The notes: generated by a model from the sequence alone, not told the origin. A stretch of 64,000 bases of DNA from Streptococcus oralis (GCF_021497945.1 NZ_CP046524.1:1151501-1215500), one strand, 5' to 3'. Positions 45,797 to 56,313 are shown, counted from the first letter of the stretch. A program made the numbers and translations.

Positions 45797-48037
45797 TTAT
45801 CGAACCGTTTCAATTCTCCAACTATTCCATCCTTTAAAGCGGATAGCCCCTTGCTGGTCAGTTCGGTAAATCTTACTCTTGATATTTTCCAGTTGTGTCA
45901 AGGTTTCCTGATGAGGGAGTTTTGCTCGATTGCTCTTTCCAACTGAAATGAGAGTGAACTCAGGTTTGAGCTGTTCTAGGAAAGCTGAATTGGATGATGT
46001 TTTAGCACCATGTTGGCCTGCTTTCAGGACATCCACCTCTAAGTCAGGGTATTGCTTTAGAAGATCCTTCTCTCCCTTCTCTTTCAAATTTCCTGTGAAG
46101 AGAAAGTGCTTATCCAAAAGTTTTCCATAAAGAACCAGAGAATCATCACGATCCCCATCTCCAATCTGCCTTGGAGATAGAAGTTCTAAGTAACTGCCAA
46201 AAATCGGGAAATACTCCCCAGCTGTCACACTACGTACCTTGTTTTTACTTGCTTCTAGTTCCGCTACAAATTCCTTCTGTGTCAAACTTCCTTTTGACAC
46301 TAAAATCTCCCCGATATGGAAAGCTTTGGTCACCTCCAGTAAATCACCAACATGTTCCTTGTCTGTGTTGGTCAAAATCAGCTGGTCAATCTTGTCTACT
46401 CCTCGACTTTTAAGATAGGGAATCAAGGTTCTCTGGGCATTGCTGGTTGTCACCTTTTCTTGCCAAGCCTCGATTTTCTTACTAGCTTCTACCTTACCAC
46501 CAACATCTATGAGAATAGTTTTACCAGTTACATCCCGTAGGAAAATACTTTCACCTTGCCCCACATCCAGCATGGTGATTTCATTTTCAAGTGGGTGCTT
46601 GGTCAAGAAAAAGAGCCCCACGATAAAAAGACTGACTCCTGCTAGTCTTTTGATGTTTTTCCTCATGTCATAGACTAAGGCTAATGAAACTAACAGTAGA
46701 ATCAGCAGCCATGCGTTGGGTTGACCAAAGACCAGAGGCCTGCTTGCCAGCTGCGATACCAAGCGAATGATGTTCTCCAACCACTCAAAGACAAGGTTAA
46801 ACTGAGTGACTGGGTAAGCAAAAGACAGAATGAATAAGATGGACAAAAGCGGCAAGAAGACCAGATCAAACAGAAAGGAAAATACAAAGGTCAAAAGGAT
46901 AGACCAAGCCTGAAATTCTGCAAAATAAAAGGATAGAATGGGCAATATTCCCAAAGAAATGACCAAACTTTCTCTGGCAACAGCCTTGAGTCCCTCCCCT
47001 TCTTTGCTTGTCATGGTCAAGATAAAAGCATAAGCGCAAGACAAGACTCCTCCTGCTGTTAGGAAAAAGTTGGGCATGATGATAAAGAGGACAAGGACTG
47101 TTAAGGCAAAATTGTCCAAGCCCTTAACACCATGTTGGGCTAGTAACTTTTGTAAGAGACTACGAATGACCGAAGCTGAAAATCCTGTCAGACCTGCATA
47201 GATAAGGGAAAAGGGATAGGTTAGCCACTTCAACTTTTCTTGAGTCAAGCCCAATCGCAAGAGGAGTTTCTTAAAGGCCTCCATAAAGAAGCCCACCTGC
47301 ATACCAGACAAGGCAAAGAGATGGATAATTCCAAGACTGGAATAAAGCTCATTCATCTCCTCAAAGTCCGTGTCCAAATGTCCTAAAAGAAGACCTGTCA
47401 TATAGTTGCGCATAGGATCTGGAAAGTGCATCTTGATCCAAACTACAGCCTTTCGACGTAAACTAGACAGATTTTCTCTTATATCCCAACTGCTAACCTG
47501 TTTCATTGACTGGATACTCTTGATAGTCAAAGTTTGGTAAATTCCTTGAGTCTTTAGATATGCTTGATAGTTAAAGCCACCAAAATTCCTCTGACCTTCA
47601 GGCTCTGAAGGTTTTCCTTCTAGCTCTATCTCGTGAAGGTCTGTTAAGGCCTGAAAGAGCTCTTTCTCCTCCTCAGACTGGAGTTTATAGTAAACTTGGA
47701 GGGTGCGGCCCTCAGCCTTGCCCCGAAAGGACAGACTATCTCCATTGACCTTAATAGTGTCAGGCAAAATCCGTACCTTCTCAACAGAATCCACTAGGTT
47801 TTGACTAGCTTGTGTCTGTTGCCAAGTTTGAAACAAAAACCAAAATCCAAAAACTCCACAAATCGCTAGAACTCTACCGGCCGATTTCCAAGGAAATTGG
47901 AAAAAGAGACAGACAAGCAAAAAAACAAAACCTAGCAGTGCGAGATAGGACGCTCCAAAAATTGCATAGTAAAGCCAGAGCAATAGAAAACTCAGATAGA
48001 TTAGGGGAATTGGGGAATTCTTAATCCACTGTGACAT
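45797..48037 (-). CDS. comEC: Competence DNA channel protein ComEC/CelB
   Basis: ComEC forms the membrane channel for single-stranded DNA during transformation. The 746-aa protein has an N-terminal OB-like region, the Competence domain with many helices (about residues 225-480, e.g. LFALSGMQVGFF) and a C-terminal metallo-beta-lactamase-like domain starting ITMLDVGQGESIFLRD. In that last domain the usual HxDxDH motif reads NTDKEH and the later GHHG reads GQHG, so two metal ligands are missing. It overlaps comEA by 17 bases and is under the same ComX box. Confidence 0.94.
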   Translation of the reverse strand: MSQWIKNSPIPLIYLSFLLLWLYYAIFGASYLALLGFVFLLVCLFFQFPWKSAGRVLAICGVFGFWFLFQTWQQTQASQNLVDSVEKVRILPDTIKVNGDSLSFRGKAEGRTLQVYYKLQSEEEKELFQALTDLHEIELEGKPSEPEGQRNFGGFNYQAYLKTQGIYQTLTIKSIQSMKQVSSWDIRENLSSLRRKAVVWIKMHFPDPMRNYMTGLLLGHLDTDFEEMNELYSSLGIIHLFALSGMQVGFFMEAFKKLLLRLGLTQEKLKWLTYPFSLIYAGLTGFSASVIRSLLQKLLAQHGVKGLDNFALTVLVLFIIMPNFFLTAGGVLSCAYAFILTMTSKEGEGLKAVARESLVISLGILPILSFYFAEFQAWSILLTFVFSFLFDLVFLPLLSILFILSFAYPVTQFNLVFEWLENIIRLVSQLASRPLVFGQPNAWLLILLLVSLALVYDMRKNIKRLAGVSLFIVGLFFLTKHPLENEITMLDVGQGESIFLRDVTGKTILIDVGGKVEASKKIEAWQEKVTTSNAQRTLIPYLKSRGVDKIDQLILTNTDKEHVGDLLEVTKAFHIGEILVSKGSLTQKEFVAELEASKNKVRSVTAGEYFPIFGSYLELLSPRQIGDGDRDDSLVLYGKLLDKHFLFTGNLKEKGEKDLLKQYPDLEVDVLKAGQHGAKTSSNSAFLEQLKPEFTLISVGKSNRAKLPHQETLTQLENIKSKIYRTDQQGAIRFKGWNSWRIETVR

Positions 48038-48671
48038 AATCTTTTAGCTTTTCTATGGTCTTAGCGCCAATACCAGAAACTTTCTTTAATTCATCTACCG
48101 ACTTGAATTTGCCATTTGTCTCACGATGATCGATAATATCCTGGGCTCGTTTTCCTCCCAAGCCTTTGACCTGTTTTAGTTCTTCCAGACTAGCTTTATT
48201 AAGGTTGACCTTCTTATCTTCACTTGTCGAAGGAGTCGTTCCAGAGGCAACCTGCTGACTAGCTGCTTCTTCTCCCTTAGTTGGAACATAGACAAGAGCC
48301 TCGTCACTGACTTTCTGAGCGAGATTGAGCGACTTGCTATCTGCCTCATCTGTCAAGCCACCTGCCTTCTGAACGGCATCATGAACTCGACTTCCTACTG
48401 GCAAATCATAAATCCCTGGCGATTTAACAGCACCCTTGACATCTACTGTTATTAGATCTTGTTCAGCAGACTCTTCCTTTTCTTCCTTGTTCACTTCTTT
48501 TTCAGAAGATGAATCCTTTGAAACAGCTGCGACTTCAGCCTGCAAATTTGTTTCTTTCACAGGTGTTTGTGTAGATGGCTTTAGTAGGAAAAATCCGCCC
48601 AAGGCCAAACCCAAACCAGCACAAATGACAATGATTTTATACTCTTTGATTTTCTCGATAATTGCTTCCAT
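48021..48671 (-). CDS. comEA: Competence DNA receptor ComEA/CelA
   Basis: ComEA is a membrane-anchored double-stranded DNA receptor of 216 aa. An N-terminal transmembrane helix (IIVICAGLGLALGGFFLL, residues 13-30) is followed by a charged linker and an SLBB-type domain (ITVDVKGAVKSPGIYDLPVG, about residue 73). A helix-hairpin-helix DNA-binding pair at residues 152-216 contains LEELKQVKGLGGKRAQDII. A ComX box lies 20 bases before the ATG. Confidence 0.95.
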   Translation of the reverse strand: MEAIIEKIKEYKIIVICAGLGLALGGFFLLKPSTQTPVKETNLQAEVAAVSKDSSSEKEVNKEEKEESAEQDLITVDVKGAVKSPGIYDLPVGSRVHDAVQKAGGLTDEADSKSLNLAQKVSDEALVYVPTKGEEAASQQVASGTTPSTSEDKKVNLNKASLEELKQVKGLGGKRAQDIIDHRETNGKFKSVDELKKVSGIGAKTIEKLKDYVTVD

Positions 48672-48690
48672 ATTTTCTCCTCTCTTAAGT

Positions 48691-48698
48691 TATTCGCA
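48691..48698 (-). promoter_or_regulatory. ComX (late competence) box of comEA-comEC
   Basis: The minus strand reads TGCGAATA, one base from the TACGAATA consensus, preceded by the typical T-rich stretch. A GAGGAG ribosome binding site follows. Confidence 0.87.
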
Positions 48699-48737
48699 AG
48701 AGAAAGAAAAAACAGTCAAAAATTTCTTTTCAACTGC

Positions 48738-49307
48738 TTATTTATTTGCAAAATAGTCTTCCTTAGTCAAGACATAATAAACTCTTGTGATAATTCGTCC
48801 TGGTTCTCTATTATCCATTCTGGCATAGGGTTCTTCGTGGGAAAAATGCATACCTGATTTCTCCATGACTCTTCCAGATGCGAGATTGTCTTTATCGTGA
48901 AGCGCGGTCAACTTGTTCATTCCAATCTTCTCAAAAGCCAGCTTAATCACTGCACGATTGGCTTCTGTCGTCAATCCTTGATTCCAATACTTTTGGTTGA
49001 TAATATAACCAATAGCTGCTTTTTTGAGAATGGGGTCAATCTTGTGCAAGTCAATGGTTCCGATAAACTGACCATTGCTTTTTAGTTCTATCCCCCACCG
49101 TCCCAAGGGATTAGCCAAGTAGAACTGAGCAATGTTGTTCTTGGTCTCTTCTAGACTCTGATTTGTTGGAAAGGTATAGCGTGTATTTTCTCTATCCGAA
49201 GCATACTCAAACATAGCTTCCGCATCATTCAAAGTTACAGGTCTAAGCAATAAACGTTCTGTCTCCACTATTGGATACTGGGCTAGTTTTAAAAAGATTG
49301 ATTCCAT
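48738..49307 (-). CDS. GNAT acetyltransferase (RimJ/RimL type)
   Basis: The 189-aa protein has the RimJ/RimL N-terminal strand ETERLLLRPVTLNDAEAMFEYASD and the acetyl-CoA loop TTEANRAVIKLAFEKIG, followed by VMEKSGMHF. Substrates may be ribosomal protein N termini or an amino-acid-like small molecule; sequence does not decide. The start at 49307 has GGGGAAG upstream, and the two-codon GTG extension is disfavoured. Confidence 0.85.
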   Translation of the reverse strand: MESIFLKLAQYPIVETERLLLRPVTLNDAEAMFEYASDRENTRYTFPTNQSLEETKNNIAQFYLANPLGRWGIELKSNGQFIGTIDLHKIDPILKKAAIGYIINQKYWNQGLTTEANRAVIKLAFEKIGMNKLTALHDKDNLASGRVMEKSGMHFSHEEPYARMDNREPGRIITRVYYVLTKEDYFANK

Positions 49308-49379
49308 ACACACTTCCCCTATTTACAAGTATTTTCCTACTAGCTTATCAAAAAAAGCTCATCAAAGCAAAAGTTTTTC

Positions 49380-49408
49380 TTGATTTTCGAAACAGTTTTA
49401 TATAAAAT
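49380..49408 (+). promoter_or_regulatory. Promoter of ald
   Basis: TTGATT-N17-TAAAAT lies 78 bases before the ald start. The leader between them contains an ACATCACA/TGTGATGT inverted repeat (49413-49443) of unknown role. Confidence 0.7.
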
Positions 49409-49485
49409 AAAAACATCACAATAATCGGGTTTCTCTGTGATGTTTGATTTTAAAGACCCGAATTTAGAAAATGGAGTAAACCTAT

Positions 49486-50598
49486 ATGTTAATCGGAATC
49501 CCAAAAGAAATTAAGAACAATGAAAACCGTGTTGCCCTCACACCTGCTGGTGTTTATAGCTTAGTTAGCCGTGGTCACCACGTCCTCATCGAAACAAATG
49601 CTGGTCTCGGTTCAGGATTTACTGATGCGGACTATCAAAAGCAAGGTGCTGAGATTGTCGCTACTGCTGCTGAAGCTTGGGCAGCTGAGTTAGTCGTGAA
49701 AGTAAAAGAGCCATTAGCTTCTGAATATGCTTACTTGCGCGACGACCTTCTCCTCTTCACCTACTTGCACATGGCCGCTGCTCCAGAATTAGCAGAAGCT
49801 ATGTTAGCAGCCAAAACAACAGGAATTGCCTATGAAACTGTTCGTGACAATCAAGGACAACTACCGCTCCTCGTTCCTATGAGTGAGGTTGCAGGTCGTA
49901 TGGCTGTTCAAATCGGAGCTCACTTCCTTACTAAGCAAGCTGGTGGTTCTGGTGTCCTACTAGGTGGTGTACCAGGTGTTCCAAAAGGAAAAGTAACCAT
50001 CATCGGTGGTGGTGTCGTCGGTACACATGCTGCCCGCATTGCCCTTGGTCTTGGTGCTCAAGTAACTATTTTAGATATCAGTGCTAAACGTCTCTCAGTT
50101 CTAGAAGAAGTCTTCGGAAACCAAATCCAAACTCTTATGTCAAATTCTTTCAATATTGAAGCAAGTGTGAGAGATGCTGATGTAGTGATTGGTGCGGTTC
50201 TCATCCCTGGTGCCAAAGCACCAAAATTGGTGACAGATGAGATGGTCAAACAAATGCGTCCAGGCTCTGTCATCGTTGATGTTGCCGTTGACCAAGGTGG
50301 TGTTATCGAGACAGCTGACCGTGTGACAACACACGATGAACCCGTCTATGAAAAACACGGTGTTCTCCACTATGCCGTTGCCAATATCCCTGGCGCGGTT
50401 GCCCGTACTTCAACCATCGCCCTAACCAATGTCACTCTTCCTTATATCGAAGCTTTGGCCGGCAAAGGATTCGCACATGCAATCTCTGAAGATGAGGGCT
50501 TGCGTCAAGGTGTGACCACTTATAAAGGTTACTTAACTAGCCTCCCAGTTGCTCAAGGCCTCGCTAAAGAGCACACGTCTATCGACGAACTTGTTTAA
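49486..50598 (+). CDS. ald: Alanine dehydrogenase
   Basis: This enzyme interconverts L-alanine with pyruvate and ammonia using NAD. The 370-aa protein is full length. It has the substrate domain start [22 protein letters not shown], a catalytic His in YLHMAA (about residue 96), NAD-binding [18 protein letters not shown] (residue 174) and [10 protein letters not shown]. It is transcribed opposite to its neighbours from its own promoter and ends at a strong terminator shared with phoH. Confidence 0.96.
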   Translation: MLIGIPKEIKNNENRVALTPAGVYSLVSRGHHVLIETNAGLGSGFTDADYQKQGAEIVATAAEAWAAELVVKVKEPLASEYAYLRDDLLLFTYLHMAAAPELAEAMLAAKTTGIAYETVRDNQGQLPLLVPMSEVAGRMAVQIGAHFLTKQAGGSGVLLGGVPGVPKGKVTIIGGGVVGTHAARIALGLGAQVTILDISAKRLSVLEEVFGNQIQTLMSNSFNIEASVRDADVVIGAVLIPGAKAPKLVTDEMVKQMRPGSVIVDVAVDQGGVIETADRVTTHDEPVYEKHGVLHYAVANIPGAVARTSTIALTNVTLPYIEALAGKGFAHAISEDEGLRQGVTTYKGYLTSLPVAQGLAKEHTSIDELV

Positions 50599-50613
50599 AG
50601 CTAGACACTCATT

Positions 50614-50648
50614 AAAAAAAGCAGTTCGCATCTGAACTGCTCTTTTTT
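50614..50648. terminator. Bidirectional terminator between ald and phoH
   Basis: AGCAGTTC-GCATCT-GAACTGCT forms an 8-bp stem flanked by A7 on the left and T6 on the right, so it can end transcription from both sides. Confidence 0.88.
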
Positions 50649-50649
50649 G

Positions 50650-51636
50650 CTATTCTGTTTCTTGGTTCTTTTCTTCAACCTTAACTGGAGCTGGTTCATA
50701 AGCTCGTATGATTTGAGCGACAACTGGATGACGAACCACATCCTTGGCTGAAAAATGAACAAAGTCGATTTGGTGAATGTTCTTGAGCTTTTCTTGAGCA
50801 TCAATCAAACCTGACTTGACGTTACGTGGTAGGTCAATCTGACTGATATCTCCATTGACAATCATCTTCGAATTAAATCCTAAACGAGTCAGGAACATCT
50901 TCATCTGCATGATGGTCGTATTTTGTGCCTCATCGAGAATGACAAAGGCATCATCCAAGGTCCGACCACGCATGTAGGCAAGGGGCGCAATTTCAATGAT
51001 TTCACGCTCCATGAGACGGGTCGTTTGGTCTTTCCCAAGAATCTGATACAAGGCATCATAAACTGGTCGAAGATAAGGATCCACCTTCTCCTTAAGATCA
51101 CCCGGAAGAAATCCTAGACTCTCACCTGCTTCCACTGCTGGTCGAGTCAGGATAATCCGCTTGACTTGCCCACGTTTAAGGGCAGTCACTGCCAAGGTCA
51201 CTGCAAGAAAGGTCTTCCCTGTCCCTGCAGGTCCGATTCCAAAGGTCACATCATGCTGTTTGACACTGTCCACATAAAGTTTTTGACCCAAGGTTTTGAC
51301 ACGGATCGGTTTCCCTGTATTGTCTTTGATAATTTCTTCTTCGTAAAGGGCGACAAACTTGTCGATTTCATCGTTTTTGACCATACTAATCGCAGTCACC
51401 ACATCTGGTGTGCCAACGGTCATCCCCCGATTCACCAAAACCATCAATGCCTGGATAACCTGACGGGCTTCCTCACAGGCAGACTCTTCTCCGATAACCT
51501 GGACAATTTCCGTACGGGCGTGAATCACAACATCGAGCTCTTCTTCCATCAAACGAAGATGGCGTTCATTAGAACCAAAAAGATGAAACAAGTCATCTGG
51601 ATGACTCAGTTGAATGTCTATTGAATGTTCCTTCAA
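50650..51636 (-). CDS. phoH: PhoH family ATPase (PhoL type)
   Basis: The 328-aa P-loop protein has Walker A GPAGTGKTFLAVTLA at about residue 138 and Walker B VILDEAQNTT (residue 232). Its N-terminal extension resembles a KH-like fold. PhoH proteins are linked to RNA metabolism and often neighbour ybeY; here ybeY is 34 kb away. Their exact substrate is not known. Confidence 0.9.
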   Translation of the reverse strand: MKEHSIDIQLSHPDDLFHLFGSNERHLRLMEEELDVVIHARTEIVQVIGEESACEEARQVIQALMVLVNRGMTVGTPDVVTAISMVKNDEIDKFVALYEEEIIKDNTGKPIRVKTLGQKLYVDSVKQHDVTFGIGPAGTGKTFLAVTLAVTALKRGQVKRIILTRPAVEAGESLGFLPGDLKEKVDPYLRPVYDALYQILGKDQTTRLMEREIIEIAPLAYMRGRTLDDAFVILDEAQNTTIMQMKMFLTRLGFNSKMIVNGDISQIDLPRNVKSGLIDAQEKLKNIHQIDFVHFSAKDVVRHPVVAQIIRAYEPAPVKVEEKNQETE

Positions 51637-51716
51637 ATAAAGAACCTCTCTAATCCTTTTATTTCTTTTTATTATAGCAAAGAGAACAATAAAATACTAG
51701 CCTCATCTCATTGTCT

Positions 51717-51932
51717 CTAGTGTTCTAAGTATTCTTGCCAGATAGCGTCAAAATCTCCTAGGTTAAAAGAGAAGCTGGCATGCTCCTCCAAAAAGCGACT
51801 CACCTCATCAAAATCATCTGTGTGTTTTGGAAAGGCTGACTCCTCAAAAGCGAGGTCTGCCAAGATGGCTTTTGGGCTATTACTTTTCGGATTGCGCTCG
51901 GTCATGAGCCAAGTGTAAAATGATTTTCTCAA
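51717..51932 (-). CDS. YozE family protein
   Basis: The 71-aa protein (UPF0346) starts [22 protein letters not shown] and has [19 protein letters not shown], matching the YozE SAM-like fold family. Function is unknown. It is cotranscribed with its neighbours on the minus strand. Confidence 0.9.
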   Translation of the reverse strand: MRKSFYTWLMTERNPKSNSPKAILADLAFEESAFPKHTDDFDEVSRFLEEHASFSFNLGDFDAIWQEYLEH

Positions 51933-51955
51933 TTCTTTCTCCTATCAAGAGTTTT

Positions 51956-52534
51956 TTAATGACACTTTTCTGATTCTTGAAAATTACTGGACTTAGCCTC
52001 TGAAACGTAGTGGTTTATAAAATCTGTTTTAGCATCAGTATAGGCGTCTCGATTGTGTTCAAATTTTTTCCACAAACTTAGTTTTAATTCCTGATACGCT
52101 TGGGCAATATCTGGATGCTGGCAGAGATAATCTCTAAAATAAATCTCGTCATGATCTCCCGTCATTCGCAAATGTAAATGAAAAACTTTCTCAGCAAATC
52201 CCTGCTCTGTGTATCCTTTATTTAGCGAAATCCTGTTAGGACTCTCCGACATCAGTAGCCAACCATTCTTCACCAATAAATCCCTAACTCTTGCTAAATC
52301 CTCTATTTTACCTACTTCTAACAGAATATCAACGATATTTTTAGCCCAAATATTAGGGATAGCAGTGCTACCGATATGTTCTATTCTTTTAATAACATTT
52401 GCACCCAATATTTTTTTCAGACTTGTTTTTTCCGATTCATACCAGTCTTTCCACTCTGACCTGTGCTCTACTAGAAAAATAGGAAAAAGTTGCCAGAGTT
52501 CCTCTAAACTCATTTCTTCAAGTTTCTTTATCAT
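51956..52534 (-). CDS. GrpB family protein (UPF0157)
   Basis: The 192-aa nucleotidyltransferase-fold protein has the family motif RIEHIGSTAIPNIWAKNIVDILLEV (HIGSTAIP then AKNIVDI, residues 52-74) and RMTGDHDEIYFRDYL. Some relatives are linked to CoaE or to stress resistance, but no activity is established. It is inserted between cvfB and the YozE gene. Confidence 0.85.
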   Translation of the reverse strand: MIKKLEEMSLEELWQLFPIFLVEHRSEWKDWYESEKTSLKKILGANVIKRIEHIGSTAIPNIWAKNIVDILLEVGKIEDLARVRDLLVKNGWLLMSESPNRISLNKGYTEQGFAEKVFHLHLRMTGDHDEIYFRDYLCQHPDIAQAYQELKLSLWKKFEHNRDAYTDAKTDFINHYVSEAKSSNFQESEKCH

Positions 52535-52545
52535 GTCTATAAGAC

Positions 52546-53400
52546 CTAAATCAACTCTGTACCAAACTGGTCTTGCTTGATTTTGCCAGCCTTCATCAAG
52601 CCACCGAGTGCTTTCTTGAACTGACCTTTAGAGATACCAAAGGTTGCCTTGATATCCTCAGGAGACGACTTATCATTCAAGGTCATGAAACCGCCATTGC
52701 TTTCCAAGTAGGTCAAAATCATCTGGGCATCATTTTTCAACATTTCAAAAGAACGTGGTTTGAGGGATAGGTTCAAGGTGCGGTCCACTTCACGGAAACC
52801 AATGACACGCGCATCTAAAACTTGACCCAATCGGGGCTCTGAGTAGCGCTCGCTGGGATGGATAAAACCAAGCATGTTATTCTCTGGCAGATAGACAAAG
52901 GTCCCAGACAGCTTGAGACGGTAAACAATGGCTGGCCAGTTTTGGTTCTGCATGTTGTTGTAAGCAGGACGCGCCAGACGTTGGAAGTCTTCTTGATAAG
53001 CCAAGATTCCCCAGATTCGGTCTTTCTTGTCCACTTCAAGACGAATGTATAGTTTGTCACCCTTCTTGGGCCAGAGTTCCTTGAGCTCAGGGAGGATATC
53101 AAGTGACACTACGATCTCCTTGTCAGGTAGACCAGTATCCACAAAAACTCCCAAGTCTTTACGAACTTCTGTTACGGTTCCCCAGCCAAATTGGTCCTGA
53201 GTGGCAGTCACTTCTAAGGTTGTCATGCGAAGTTTTTGCTTCATATCCGTGTAGGCAAAACCTTTGACCGTATCCCCTACTGTATGTTGCCCCTCTTCCT
53301 TGGCAAGTGCATAGGTTTGACCATCCTTTTGCACAAAGTAAAAACGGTCATTTTCATCGATGATAAGTCCAACGATAAAATTTGCAAGATTTGTATTCAT
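52546..53400 (-). CDS. cvfB: CvfB-type S1 RNA-binding protein
   Basis: The 284-aa protein contains S1-like OB domains (FGWGTVTEVRKDLGVFVDTGLPDKEIVVS in parts, about residues 65-95, and FVYLPENNMLGFIHPSERY near residue 155) and a C-terminal winged helix (MTLNDKSSPEDIKATFGISKGQFKKAL in part). CvfB regulates virulence factors in Staphylococcus. The start at 53400 (MNTNLANFIVG) has AAGGAAAT upstream; the frame to 53439 runs through the frr terminator and is rejected. Confidence 0.88.
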   Translation of the reverse strand: MNTNLANFIVGLIIDENDRFYFVQKDGQTYALAKEEGQHTVGDTVKGFAYTDMKQKLRMTTLEVTATQDQFGWGTVTEVRKDLGVFVDTGLPDKEIVVSLDILPELKELWPKKGDKLYIRLEVDKKDRIWGILAYQEDFQRLARPAYNNMQNQNWPAIVYRLKLSGTFVYLPENNMLGFIHPSERYSEPRLGQVLDARVIGFREVDRTLNLSLKPRSFEMLKNDAQMILTYLESNGGFMTLNDKSSPEDIKATFGISKGQFKKALGGLMKAGKIKQDQFGTELI

Positions 53401-53416
53401 ATTTCCTTCTTTCGAA

Positions 53417-53447
53417 TAAAACTCAGCCAGCAATGCCAACTGAGTTT
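53417..53447 (-). terminator. Intrinsic terminator after frr
   Basis: AAACTCAG and CTGAGTTT pair over 8 bp, with CCAGCA/TTGG partial pairing inside. It is followed on the minus strand by TTTTATTC. Confidence 0.75.
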
Positions 53448-53459
53448 TTCTGTTTATTT

Positions 53460-54017
53460 TTAGACTTCCAAAAGTTCTTTTTCTTTATTGGCAGTCATGT
53501 CGTCGATGTGTTTCACAGCATCGTCTGTTACTTTTTGAATATCTTTTTCAAGGGTCTTCAATTCGTCTTCAGTGATTTCTTTTGCTTTTTCTTGTTTCTT
53601 AGCTTCGTCCATAGCATCACGGCGGATATTGCGGACAGCCACTTTAGCATTTTCACCAACCTTCTTCACTTCTTTGGCAAGGTCACGACGAGTTTCTTCT
53701 GTAAGGGCAGGAATAACCAAGCGAATCACAGAGCCATCATTAGCTGGTGTAATACCAAGATCAGAAGCGTTCAAGGCACGTTCGATGTCTTTCAATGAAG
53801 ACTTGTCAAATGGTGTTACCAACAAGACACGCGCTTCTGGAATAGTGATAGAAGCGATTTGGTTAAGAGGAGTTTCGACTCCATAGTATTCTACGTGGAT
53901 ACGGTCTAGCAAGCTTGCGTTGGCACGACCGGCACGGATACCACCAAATTCACGAGCAAGTGATTGGTGAGACTGGGTCATTCTCTCTTTAGCTTTTTCT
54001 ACAATTGCATTAGCCAT
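53460..54017 (-). CDS. frr: Ribosome recycling factor
   Basis: RRF, with EF-G, splits post-termination ribosomes. The 185-aa protein begins [20 protein letters not shown], has [17 protein letters not shown] and VDYYG-like [14 protein letters not shown], and ends in the long helix with [14 protein letters not shown]. The start at 54017 excludes the extension into pyrH. Confidence 0.97.
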   Translation of the reverse strand: MANAIVEKAKERMTQSHQSLAREFGGIRAGRANASLLDRIHVEYYGVETPLNQIASITIPEARVLLVTPFDKSSLKDIERALNASDLGITPANDGSVIRLVIPALTEETRRDLAKEVKKVGENAKVAVRNIRRDAMDEAKKQEKAKEITEDELKTLEKDIQKVTDDAVKHIDDMTANKEKELLEV

Positions 54018-54024
54018 AATTTTC

Positions 54025-54762
54025 TTATTCCTTTTCTTCGATATTGTTTGAAACTGTTGTTCCGATATTTTCACCAAATACGACACGTTTGATGTTGCCT
54101 GGTTGGTTCATGTTAAAGACAACCAAGTCAATGTCGTTGTCCATAGAGAGGGTTGAAGCAGTTGAGTCCATGATACGAAGACCTTTATTGATAACATCAC
54201 GGTGGGTCAATTCTTCAAACTTAACGGCAGTCTTGTCTTTCTTAGGATCGGCATTGTAAACACCGTCTACGCCATTTTTAGCCATAAGGATGGCATCCGC
54301 TTCGATTTCAGCTGCACGAAGGGCTGCTGTTGTATCTGTTGAGAAGTAAGGTGAACCAATACCAGCACCAAAGATAACGATGCGGCCTTTTTCAAGGTGG
54401 CGAAGAGCACGTCCACGTACGTAAGGTTCTGCCACTTGTTGCATAGCAATGGCTGTTTGTACACGCGTATCGACACCAACTTGTTGCAATGAATCTGCCA
54501 TCACAAGAGCATTCATAACGGTCCCAAGCATTCCAGTGTAATCTGCCTGAACACGGTCCATTCCTGCTTCTGCAGCAGGTTCTCCACGCCAGAGATTTCC
54601 TCCACCAATAACAAGGGCAATCTCGATACCTAAACTATGAACTTCTTGAATCTCTTTTGCGATTTTTTGAACTGTTTGGATATCAATCCCTACGCCACGT
54701 TCACCTGCAAGAGCCTCACCTGATAACTTGATTAAAATACGTTTATACTTGGGGTTCGCCAT
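54025..54762 (-). CDS. pyrH: Uridylate kinase
   Basis: PyrH phosphorylates UMP to UDP. The 245-aa amino-acid-kinase-fold protein has [23 protein letters not shown] and [16 protein letters not shown]. It lies 7 bases upstream of frr, a common bacterial pairing. Confidence 0.97.
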   Translation of the reverse strand: MANPKYKRILIKLSGEALAGERGVGIDIQTVQKIAKEIQEVHSLGIEIALVIGGGNLWRGEPAAEAGMDRVQADYTGMLGTVMNALVMADSLQQVGVDTRVQTAIAMQQVAEPYVRGRALRHLEKGRIVIFGAGIGSPYFSTDTTAALRAAEIEADAILMAKNGVDGVYNADPKKDKTAVKFEELTHRDVINKGLRIMDSTASTLSMDNDIDLVVFNMNQPGNIKRVVFGENIGTTVSNNIEEKE

Positions 54763-54845
54763 TTTTACTCTCCTTTTTTCATCCTACCTATTTTATCACA
54801 ATTTCTTAGATTTTTATAGTACCATGAGCAATTCTTTCAAAAAAA

Positions 54846-56180
54846 TTAGACCGTTAAAAATTCCTCTAAGTCGGTAAGAGCGCGCTCTGCAATTTTTTCA
54901 TAACGAGCCTTCTTATCACGGATACGCTCGCCTTCTAACTCCTTGATGATCCCGAAATTGACGTTCATAGGTTGGAAATGCTTGCTGTCAGCGTGGGTGA
55001 TGTAATGAGCCAGACTTCCAATCGCTGTTGTTTCTGGGAAGATAGCTTCACTTTCACCCTTGAAGAGTCGAGCCGCGTTAATACCTGCAACTAAGCCTGA
55101 CGCTGCTGACTCAACATAGCCTTCCACACCCGTCATCTGACCTGCAAAGAAGAGATTTGATTGTTTCTTAGAACGGTAGGTCTGCTCAAGAAGATTTGGT
55201 GAATCCATGTAAGAATTGCGGTGCATGACACCATAGCGAACAAACTCAGCATTTTCAAGACCTGGAATCATTTGGAAGACGCGCTTTTGTTCTCCCCATT
55301 TGAGGTGGGTCTGGAAACCGACGATATTGTAGAGGCTACCAGCCGCATTATCCTGACGAAGCTGGACAACTGCATACGGTGTTTTGAACTCTCCATCACG
55401 AGGTCCTGTGTAGTCGTCTGGGTACTCCAGACCAACTGGCTTCATAGGACCATAAAGCATGGTTTTAATCCCACGCTTGGCCATGACTTCGATAGGCATA
55501 CATCCTTCAAAGTACTTTTCCTTTTCAAATGAATTGAGCGGTGCTTCTTCCGCATTGACCAAGGCTTCATGGAAATCCATAAATTCTTGTTTGGTCATGG
55601 GAGCGTTGAGATAGGCTGCTTCTCCCTTGTCATAACGAGACTTGAGATAGACCTTGCTCATATCGATAGTGTTGACATCGATAATAGGTGCTGCCGCGTC
55701 GTAGAAATAGAAACCATCACCGTCATTAAGGGCATGAATCTTTTCAGCTAGGGCATCGCTGGTCAAAGGACCAGTCGCTACAACTGTAATAACATCTGTC
55801 GGTAATTCTGTAATTTCATCACGAACCACCTCAATCAAGGGATGGTTGGCCACTTTCTCAGTCACCATCTGGGAGAAACCATCACGGTCCACTGCAAGGG
55901 CACCACCAGCTGGAACACGTGTAGCTTCAGCAGATTCCAAGATGACAGAACCCAAGCGACGCATTTCTTCCTTGAGAAGCCCAACAGCATTTGTCAAAGC
56001 ATCCCCGCGCAAGGAATTGGAACAAACCAACTCTGCAAAATTGTCTGTTTTGTGCTGAGGTGTTGACTTAACACCACGCATTTCATAGAGTTTAACTGGA
56101 ATACCACGTTCTGCGATTTGGTAGGCAGCTTCAGACCCTGCCAAACCTGCTCCGATAACATTGATATAAGATTGAGACAT
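54846..56180 (-). CDS. trmFO: tRNA (m5U54) methyltransferase TrmFO
   Basis: This folate- and FAD-dependent enzyme makes ribothymidine at tRNA position 54. The 444-aa protein has the FAD motif [19 protein letters not shown], the family [20 protein letters not shown] segment (Cys near residue 51) and [18 protein letters not shown]. It was formerly annotated Gid. The start at 56180 is where homology begins; the frame to 56252 is discarded. Confidence 0.96.
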   Translation of the reverse strand: MSQSYINVIGAGLAGSEAAYQIAERGIPVKLYEMRGVKSTPQHKTDNFAELVCSNSLRGDALTNAVGLLKEEMRRLGSVILESAEATRVPAGGALAVDRDGFSQMVTEKVANHPLIEVVRDEITELPTDVITVVATGPLTSDALAEKIHALNDGDGFYFYDAAAPIIDVNTIDMSKVYLKSRYDKGEAAYLNAPMTKQEFMDFHEALVNAEEAPLNSFEKEKYFEGCMPIEVMAKRGIKTMLYGPMKPVGLEYPDDYTGPRDGEFKTPYAVVQLRQDNAAGSLYNIVGFQTHLKWGEQKRVFQMIPGLENAEFVRYGVMHRNSYMDSPNLLEQTYRSKKQSNLFFAGQMTGVEGYVESAASGLVAGINAARLFKGESEAIFPETTAIGSLAHYITHADSKHFQPMNVNFGIIKELEGERIRDKKARYEKIAERALTDLEEFLTV

Positions 56181-56283
56181 GACACTAATACCTCTTTGGG
56201 TGGAAACTAAGTCCAAATAAAAACAAGCTACTAGACTATTTGACACCCACAAATCTTTCTAATTTTTCTTTTACTAGTATAAC

Positions 56284-56311
56284 AAAAAAAGGGAAGAAGG
56301 CAAACTTCCCT
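56284..56311 (-). terminator. Intrinsic terminator after rsmI
   Basis: AGGGAAG and CTTCCCT pair over 7 bp with an 8-base loop. A T7 run follows on the minus strand. Confidence 0.85.
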
Positions 56312-56313
56312 GT

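Noticed and set aside
53411..53418. TTCGAATA on the plus strand as a third ComX box
   Set aside because: It points away from cvfB and towards no plus-strand gene; the match lies beside the frr terminator and is probably chance.
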